Shown piece after piece: positions 31,183-35,604 of a DNA stretch of 35,604 nt; the first letter of the stretch is position 1, and the number at the start of each line of letters is the position of its first letter. Under the pieces are notes generated by a model. It was not told the DNA's origin. It was given only the letters and a program-made list of their open reading frames with translations, and searched no databases. The DNA is from Sporosarcina cyprini (lineage in GTDB: Bacteria; Bacillota; Bacilli; Bacillales_A; Planococcaceae): positions 1-35,604 of the forward strand of contig NZ_JAKMHX010000004.1 in assembly GCF_022048975.1 (NCBI RefSeq), given 5' to 3'. Made by a program: the position numbers and the translations under genes.

Positions 31183-31584
31183 ATGAGTACCATCAAAGTA
31201 AATATCGTCACTCCCGACGGCCCTGTTAGTGAAACCGAAGCAAATATGGTTATTGCCGCCACAGAAACGGGCGAAATCGGGATTCTTCCCGGCCATATCG
31301 CAATGGTTGCACCTTTGAAAATCGGTGCTCTCCGCCTGAAAAAGGACAATTCGACTGAAGCGATCGCTGTACACGGCGGCTTCATCGAAGTTCGTCCGGA
31401 TGTCATTACCGTTTTGGCACAACAAGCGGAAAAGGCTTCCGATATCGATCTCTCTCGTGCACAGCGTGCTGCCAAACGGGCAGAAGAAGCGCTACAAGCG
31501 AAAGCGGATAATCTGGAAGCCAAGCTGATCGAACTCGATTTGCAACGGGCCATTAACCGGATAAACGTTCACGAAATGAGATAA
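31183..31584 (+). CDS. atpC: ATP synthase F1 subunit epsilon
   Basis: This 133-residue subunit has an N-terminal beta-sandwich (about 1-84, with ETGEIGILPGHIAMVAPLKIGALR) that contacts the c-ring and a C-terminal two-helix hairpin (about 88-133) that can inhibit ATP hydrolysis. ATG 31183 follows CAGGAGGGA. It is the last atp gene and is closed by a strong terminator. Confidence 0.96.
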   Translation: MSTIKVNIVTPDGPVSETEANMVIAATETGEIGILPGHIAMVAPLKIGALRLKKDNSTEAIAVHGGFIEVRPDVITVLAQQAEKASDIDLSRAQRAAKRAEEALQAKADNLEAKLIELDLQRAINRINVHEMR

Positions 31585-31597
31585 GTGCGTAGGAATG

Positions 31598-31628
31598 ACG
31601 GGCAGAGGTCTTTTTCTGCCCGTTTTTT
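31598..31628 (+). terminator. Intrinsic terminator of the atp operon
   Basis: ACGGGCAGA and TCTGCCCGT form a perfect 9-bp stem followed by TTTTTTCCC. Confidence 0.94.
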
Positions 31629-31660
31629 CCCTTTTAGTGTTTGAGTAAGGAGCTTGAAAA

Positions 31661-31897
31661 TTGACCAATATATTATTGTATAATCCTTTATTAGCGATCC
31701 TTTCCCACATCTTTTTCATCGGACTTTCGTTTTACGCCCTTCAAGCCATCATGCCCGAAAAAATCATCAAAAAGAATCAAGTGTTCCGTGCGCAACTTTT
31801 ATTCATTTTATTGAGTTTTGCGATAGGTTCAGCCGTATCAAATTTCTTTTTAGACATATCCTATTGGTCAGGAAGGATCCCGACCTACTTCCAATAA
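31661..31897 (+). CDS. DUF1146 family small membrane protein (YwzB-like)
   Basis: This 78-residue protein has two hydrophobic helices (about 10-30 and 44-64) joined by a basic loop (EKIIKKNQVFRAQ) that is typical of DUF1146. Function is unknown. It starts with TTG at 31661, 7 bases after AAGGAGC. The position after atpC matches B. subtilis ywzB. No recognisable terminator follows; the next 420 bases hold no gene. Confidence 0.85.
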   Translation: MTNILLYNPLLAILSHIFFIGLSFYALQAIMPEKIIKKNQVFRAQLLFILLSFAIGSAVSNFFLDISYWSGRIPTYFQ

Positions 31898-32320
31898 AAT
31901 TTATTTTGGAAAAGAGGCATACTTCAGGGGATAGCGGGTAGAGAGTTAGTAGGCCGAAAAACAACTGTCATGAATAACGTAAACTGTAACTTTTTGCCGG
32001 TGAACTCCATGCTATCGCCGCGTGTATGGCCATTCATATACGGGGCGATGGCATGAAAACAAAAACAGGTTTAATTATCCACGTTTGAGGAAATTACATA
32101 CTATCGCCGACATTCGCCCAAGAAAGCGGATGACACAAATCGCCAAATGGGTACATATTATAGACTATCTTATCGATAGAGGGAAAATAGCTCTGCGGTT
32201 ACTTGTTTAATAAGGTGGGGCATTGTAGAATAGTATGTGTTTTTATGCTTAATTTATGTGAATAAAATGTACAGTGACTATAAGGCTAAGAGTATAACTT
32301 TGGAGTCGGAGGGGCTTTTT
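31898..32320. other. Noncoding gap with a long imperfect hairpin before murA1
   Basis: CATGCTATCGCC (32008-32019) and GGCGATGGCATG (32044-32055) pair with one G-U; inside them CGTGTAT pairs with ATATACG with one wobble, giving about 19 bp around an 8-base loop. It is preceded and followed by short T and A runs but not by a U-tract that would make it a terminator. The string CTATCGCCG recurs at 32103. ATTATCCACG at 32073 is a near DnaA box. No gene supported; ywmB, found here in B. subtilis, is absent. Confidence 0.6.
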
Positions 32321-33616
32321 GTGGACAAAATCATAATTAATGGTGGACGTGTTCTTCGCGGAAATGTTCGTGTGGAAGGAGCAAAAAATGCGGTCTTGCC
32401 AATATTGGCTGCTGCGTTACTCGCGTCTGAGGGTCCCAATATCATACGCGATGTTCCGAACCTTTCGGATGTCAGAACAATAAATGAAGTAGTGAAGAGC
32501 TTGAACGCTGCAGTGGAATATTTCCCTGAAGCCGGTCAAGTGATTATTGACTCAAGCAAACAGCTTGCGACAGAAGCGCAATTTGAATATGTACGTAAAA
32601 TGCGTGCATCGATCCTTGTCATGGGACCTTTGCTTGCACGGCACGGCTTTGCACGCGTAGCGATGCCAGGCGGATGTGCCATTGGGTCTCGTCCAATCGA
32701 CCAGCACTTAAAGGGCTTTGAAGCGATGGGCGCAGAAATCACATTTGGCAACGGGCATGTGGAAGCGAAAGCGGCACACGGCCTACGCGGGGCGAAAATT
32801 TATTTGGACTTCCCGAGTGTCGGTGCGACTGAAAACATCATGACTGCTGCAGCGCTTGCGAGAGGTACAACGATTATCGAAAACGCGGCAAAAGAGCCGG
32901 AAATCGTAGACCTTGCCAATTTCATCAATGAAATGGGCGGAAAGGTTGTCGGCGCCGGAACAGATGTCATTCGGATCGAAGGCGTTTCAAAACTATATGG
33001 GACAACGCATCACATTATTCCAGACCGGATTGAAACAGGAACGTTCATGGTGGCAGCAGCCATTACGGGCGGCGATATCATCATTGAAAATGCAGTTCCT
33101 GAGCACAATGCTGCGTTAATTTCCAAATTAGGCGAGATGGGCGTCAATATTACGGAATTGGATGAAGGACTGCGGATCACCGCAAAGTACCCATTGCGGG
33201 CGGTTGACTTGAAAACGATGCCGCATCCAGGATTCCCGACTGACATGCAGTCGCAAATGATGGCACTTATGCTGACAGCAACAGGTACAGGTGTATTGAC
33301 AGAGACGGTATTTGAAAACCGCTTCATGCACGTGGAAGAATTCCGCCGCATGAACGCCAATGTCAAAATCGAAGGACGTTCGGTTATCATTTCGGGTCCG
33401 TCGAAGTTACAAGGGGCTGAAGTAGCCGCAACTGACTTGCGCGCTGCCGCCGCATTGATTCTGGCAGGTCTCCATGCGGAAGGCATCACACGTGTCACAG
33501 AACTGGATCATCTCGACAGAGGATACGTCGACTTCCATAAGAAGCTGAAAGCGCTTGGCGCGGACATCGAACGCGTTTCTTCTGAAACAACTGAAAAACA
33601 AACACAACTCGTCTGA
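32321..33616 (+). CDS. murA: UDP-N-acetylglucosamine 1-carboxyvinyltransferase (MurA1/MurAA type)
   Basis: This is the second MurA of the window, 431 residues, and probably the main housekeeping form by its position after the atp operon as in B. subtilis murAA. K22-N23 (EGAKNA), C119 in [12 protein letters not shown] and GFPTDMQSQ are intact. The start is the GTG at 32321, 6 bases after GGAGGGG; the longer frame from 32237 lacks support. It differs widely from the paralogue at 3448 outside motifs, so this is an old pair and not a recent duplication. A strong terminator follows. Confidence 0.96.
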   Translation: MDKIIINGGRVLRGNVRVEGAKNAVLPILAAALLASEGPNIIRDVPNLSDVRTINEVVKSLNAAVEYFPEAGQVIIDSSKQLATEAQFEYVRKMRASILVMGPLLARHGFARVAMPGGCAIGSRPIDQHLKGFEAMGAEITFGNGHVEAKAAHGLRGAKIYLDFPSVGATENIMTAAALARGTTIIENAAKEPEIVDLANFINEMGGKVVGAGTDVIRIEGVSKLYGTTHHIIPDRIETGTFMVAAAITGGDIIIENAVPEHNAALISKLGEMGVNITELDEGLRITAKYPLRAVDLKTMPHPGFPTDMQSQMMALMLTATGTGVLTETVFENRFMHVEEFRRMNANVKIEGRSVIISGPSKLQGAEVAATDLRAAAALILAGLHAEGITRVTELDHLDRGYVDFHKKLKALGADIERVSSETTEKQTQLV

Positions 33617-33649
33617 GCAACGGATTTATCCATGTTTCATTCGAATCGA

Positions 33650-33678
33650 ACCGCATTCTTCCGGGAATGCGGTTTTTT
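33650..33678 (+). terminator. Intrinsic terminator after murA1
   Basis: ACCGCATTC, loop TTCCGG and GAATGCGGT form a perfect 9-bp stem followed by TTTTTC. It isolates spoIID from murA1 transcription. Confidence 0.95.
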
Positions 33679-33699
33679 CATTTCACCAGCCCGGACCGG

Positions 33700-33728
33700 T
33701 CATAATTGATGCACCATCTCATATAGTT
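33700..33728 (+). promoter_or_regulatory. Candidate sigma-E promoter of spoIID
   Basis: TCATAAT (33700-33706) resembles the sigma-E -35 (KMATATT). After 13 bases, CATATAGTT (33720-33728) resembles the -10 (CATACAnT). B. subtilis spoIID is known to be sigma-E dependent. The expected start of transcription falls at or next to the ATG at 33733. Confidence 0.5.
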
Positions 33729-33732
33729 AACT

Positions 33733-34701
33733 ATGGACAAACTACTAACCGTTTTATTCATCATTCTCTTATTCTTTATGCCAATCATATTGAAACCCGC
33801 ACTCACAGCAGACAAAACGGCCAACGTGGCGTATGACGACCCGTGCACCGTCTGGATCACGGTGGAGGGGATGGACGAACCCGTTCCCCTTGAAGAATAC
33901 GTTCTCGGCGTGGTCGCCGGTGAAATGCCTGCTACGTTCCAGGACGAGGCATTGAAAGCTCAGGCGATCGCTGCACGCACATACGCCCTCCGGTCAACCG
34001 ACAACGGCAAAAAAACAATCGCCGCCACCGTTTCCGCCCAAGTGTATAAAAACAAAGCGGAGCGGAAAGAACGATGGGGAAAGGAGTTTAAACGGAACGA
34101 ACAAAAGCTTCGGGAAGCAGTTGAAGCGACGAACAGTCAAGTGATTGAATACGAGGGGGAAATGATCACAGCCATGTTTTTCTCCACGTCGAACGGTAAA
34201 ACAGAAGCCTCCCAAAATTATAGCGGCAACCCGATTCCGTATTTGCAAAGTGTGGACAGCCCTGGAGAAGCGGCAGTCGCACCCGAAGTGGAACGACGCA
34301 AGGAAATGACCTTGACCGAATGGAACCGGCTCATCGGCTCCACGTGGACCGCAGATCGCTTCAAAAATCTTCAGCTTGTCCGAAATCAAACCAGCCGCGT
34401 CCAAAAAGCCGTATCCGACAACTTTGAAATGAGCGGGCGCGACATGCGCGACGCCCTCGGCCTGCCGTCCACCGACTTCAACATCGCCTACGACGTCACC
34501 AATCAAATCGTCCATGTCACCACACAAGGATACGGACACGGCGTCGGCATGAGCCAATACGGAGCGGAGGCTTTCGCCCAGAAAGGATGGACCGCCGAAC
34601 AGATCCTCGCCCACTATTATACGGGCACCTTGATAAATAATTTTGAAAACAATGAATCGGAATGTTTAAAAACACCTCCACTTGCAAACAATAGCAAGTG
34701 A
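33733..34701 (+). CDS. spoIID: Stage II sporulation protein D (SpoIID), engulfment lytic transglycosylase
   Basis: SpoIID is a mother-cell membrane-anchored enzyme that cuts peptidoglycan glycan strands, with SpoIIM and SpoIIP, to drive engulfment. This 322-residue protein has an N-terminal membrane anchor (about 4-21), the catalytic glutamate E64 in VAGEMPATFQDEALKAQAIAARTYAL, the family motif MITAMFFSTSNGKTE, and the C-terminal GYGHGVGMSQYGAEAFAQKGW. ATG 33733 is the only plausible start, because a stop precedes it in frame, yet no Shine-Dalgarno is visible. A terminator separates it from murA1. Its last codons form the 5' arm of the hairpin that covers the spoIIQ ribosome site. Confidence 0.95.
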   Translation: MDKLLTVLFIILLFFMPIILKPALTADKTANVAYDDPCTVWITVEGMDEPVPLEEYVLGVVAGEMPATFQDEALKAQAIAARTYALRSTDNGKKTIAATVSAQVYKNKAERKERWGKEFKRNEQKLREAVEATNSQVIEYEGEMITAMFFSTSNGKTEASQNYSGNPIPYLQSVDSPGEAAVAPEVERRKEMTLTEWNRLIGSTWTADRFKNLQLVRNQTSRVQKAVSDNFEMSGRDMRDALGLPSTDFNIAYDVTNQIVHVTTQGYGHGVGMSQYGAEAFAQKGWTAEQILAHYYTGTLINNFENNESECLKTPPLANNSK

Positions 34702-34706
34702 GGTGA
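34664..34706 (+). promoter_or_regulatory. spoIIQ sigma-F-type promoter embedded in an SD-hiding hairpin
   Basis: GTTTA at 34664-34668 fits the sigma-F -35 (GYWTA). After 15 bases, GCAAACAAT at 34684-34692 fits GGnRAnAnT with one mismatch. CACCT-C-CACTTGC (34673-34685) pairs with GCAAGTG-AGGTG (34694-34705): 12 bp with one bulged C and loop AAACAATA. The Shine-Dalgarno GAGGTGA at 34700-34706 lies in the 3' arm. No T-tract follows. A transcript from near 34699 would lack the 5' arm. The geometry matches the spoIIR site. Confidence 0.75.
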
Positions 34707-34711
34707 TGACC

Positions 34712-35365
34712 ATGCGAGAAGAAAAACCGAAATTCCCTTCTCAAAAGACTAAGAGTACAAAGAAAAATAGTTGGCTCTGGCCAGCCATCTATTCCGGTAT
34801 TGCCGTCGTATTCGTCGGCATGATCTGGGGTTACAACGCAATCATAAAACAAGACAAGACCGAAACGGCCGAAGTTGTCAACAATGAGGACGACACAATC
34901 ATCGAGACGAACGCATCCAAGGAAGTACTCAAATACCCATTCAACGAAGACCTACTTGAAAGTGTGGCCATTTTACAAGAGTACTATGACGCGGAAGCTG
35001 ACGACGACATGAGAGAAAGCGCTTTGCTCGTCTTCAATCAAACCTATGTCACAAACAGCGGAATCTCCATCTCCGTAAACGACGAACCATTTGAAGTCGT
35101 CGCAGCCATGAGCGGCACAGTGGAACAAGTCATCGTTGACCAATTCAAAGGCAGCGAAGTCACGATCTCCCACGCCGACGGCAAAAAGACCATCTACGGA
35201 TCACTCACCGGCGTCCTCGTCCAAGAAGGCGACGAAGTGCTCCAAGGTGCACCACTCGGTACTGCGACAAGCAACGAATGGAACGCCCAAGCCGGCACCC
35301 ACCTGCACTTCGAGGTCCAGCAAGACGGCGTCTCCGTCAACCCACGTTCCCTACTTGCATTCTGA
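34712..35365 (+). CDS. spoIIQ: Stage II sporulation protein Q (SpoIIQ), degenerate LytM domain
   Basis: SpoIIQ is a forespore membrane protein that binds SpoIIIAH across the intermembrane space, linking the two cells during and after engulfment. This 217-residue protein has a basic cytoplasmic end, one membrane helix (about 22-45), an acidic linker, and a LytM/M23 domain (about 113-217). The first metal motif HxGxD is replaced by NSGIS at 115-119, while HLH at 197-199 is kept, so it is not expected to be an active endopeptidase. ATG 34712 follows GAGGTGA; an ATG at 34706 is too close. A terminator follows directly. Confidence 0.95.
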   Translation: MREEKPKFPSQKTKSTKKNSWLWPAIYSGIAVVFVGMIWGYNAIIKQDKTETAEVVNNEDDTIIETNASKEVLKYPFNEDLLESVAILQEYYDAEADDDMRESALLVFNQTYVTNSGISISVNDEPFEVVAAMSGTVEQVIVDQFKGSEVTISHADGKKTIYGSLTGVLVQEGDEVLQGAPLGTATSNEWNAQAGTHLHFEVQQDGVSVNPRSLLAF

Positions 35366-35374
35366 TTTGCGTAA

Positions 35375-35404
35375 AAGCCGCTTCTGCAAAGCGGCTTTTT
35401 TTTA
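35375..35404 (+). terminator. Intrinsic terminator after spoIIQ
   Basis: AAGCCGCTT and AAGCGGCTT form a perfect 9-bp stem around CTGCA, followed by a T-run. It begins 9 bases past the stop. Confidence 0.94.
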
Positions 35405-35469
35405 TTGACTGGTGGTGCTGAAGTTGATGGGTGAGCGTTAAAGATACTGGAGAATACGCATAAATATGG

Positions 35470-35604
35470 GCTACTCATCAAAAAGTGGCCTGGCAACTTG
35501 TTAGAGGACCGGGAGTGCTCATATATTGCAAAAAGTGCTCGTATAATCGAAAGATTGCTCATAAGTGGTGGAAGACTGCTCGTAAGTCGGCAAGAGTCCT
35601 CGTA
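35470..35604 (-). repeat. 20-bp repeat tract (locus D)
   Basis: Clear 20-bp units start at 35511: GGGAGTGCTCATATATTGCA, AAAAGTGCTCGTATAATCGA, AAGATTGCTCATAAGTGGTG, GAAGACTGCTCGTAAGTCGG, then a partial unit to the window end. The shared part is GCTCGTATAATC, as in locus C, so orientation is that of locus C. More degenerate copies may begin near 35470. The tract lies just beyond the spoIIQ terminator and probably continues to the right. Confidence 0.85.

Overview
This window looks like a chromosomal segment of an endospore-forming member of the Bacillales, most likely the Planococcaceae (Sporosarcina-like). The evidence is the gene order, which follows the ywjG–spo0F–fbaA … prfA … ywlC–ywlG–glyA–upp … atp … murAA–spoIID–spoIIQ region of Bacillus subtilis. 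It also carries spo0F, spoIIR, spoIID and spoIIQ. Assignment below family level is inference. Nearly all genes are on the + strand; only the DUF2529 gene at the left is on the minus strand.

Layout. 1-440: a tandem repeat tract running off the left edge. 555-7697: DUF2529 gene (minus strand), spo0F, then fbaA, an fsa/transaldolase-like gene, a MurA paralogue, glpX, rho and rpmE. 7839-8004: a dense cluster of DnaA boxes. 8122-11954: tdk, a repeat tract, prfA-prmC and spoIIR. 11957-12073: a second group of DnaA-box-like sites at the start of the Sua5/YwlC gene. 12015-15414: Sua5/YwlC, an MntP-like protein, arginine phosphatase YwlE and a chemoreceptor with almost no external domain. 15415-17018: an accessory island with one unrecognised gene and a repeat tract. 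17019-24086: rpiB, ywlG, glyA, upp, mnaA, a DedA protein and a GT28-type glycosyltransferase, with three structured noncoding stretches. 24245-31628: the complete F1Fo ATP synthase operon atpIBEFHAGDC. 31661-35404: DUF1146 protein, the second MurA, spoIID and spoIIQ. 35470-35604: another repeat tract running off the right edge.

How the genes work together. Most encode core functions: lower glycolysis/gluconeogenesis (fbaA, glpX), cell-wall precursors (two MurA, MnaA), translation termination (prfA, prmC), tRNA threonylcarbamoyladenosine formation (Sua5), nucleotide salvage (tdk, upp), one-carbon metabolism (glyA) and respiration-linked ATP synthesis. The sporulation genes span the phosphorelay (spo0F), the forespore-to-mother-cell signal (spoIIR) and engulfment (spoIID, spoIIQ).

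Most interesting observations. (1) The two sigma-F-type genes, spoIIR and spoIIQ, have the same unusual start architecture. A strong hairpin has the sigma-F-like -10 element in or at its loop, its 5' arm between -35 and -10, and the Shine-Dalgarno sequence in its 3' arm. Read-through mRNA would hide the ribosome site, while mRNA started at the forespore promoter would lack the 5' arm and be translatable. (2) Four intergenic tracts share a 20-21 bp repeat with an alternating two-unit pattern, which looks like one dispersed, undescribed repeat family. (3) There is a directional array of eight DnaA-box-like sites between rpmE and tdk. (4) Structured leaders precede the DedA gene and glyA and match no riboswitch class I recognise.
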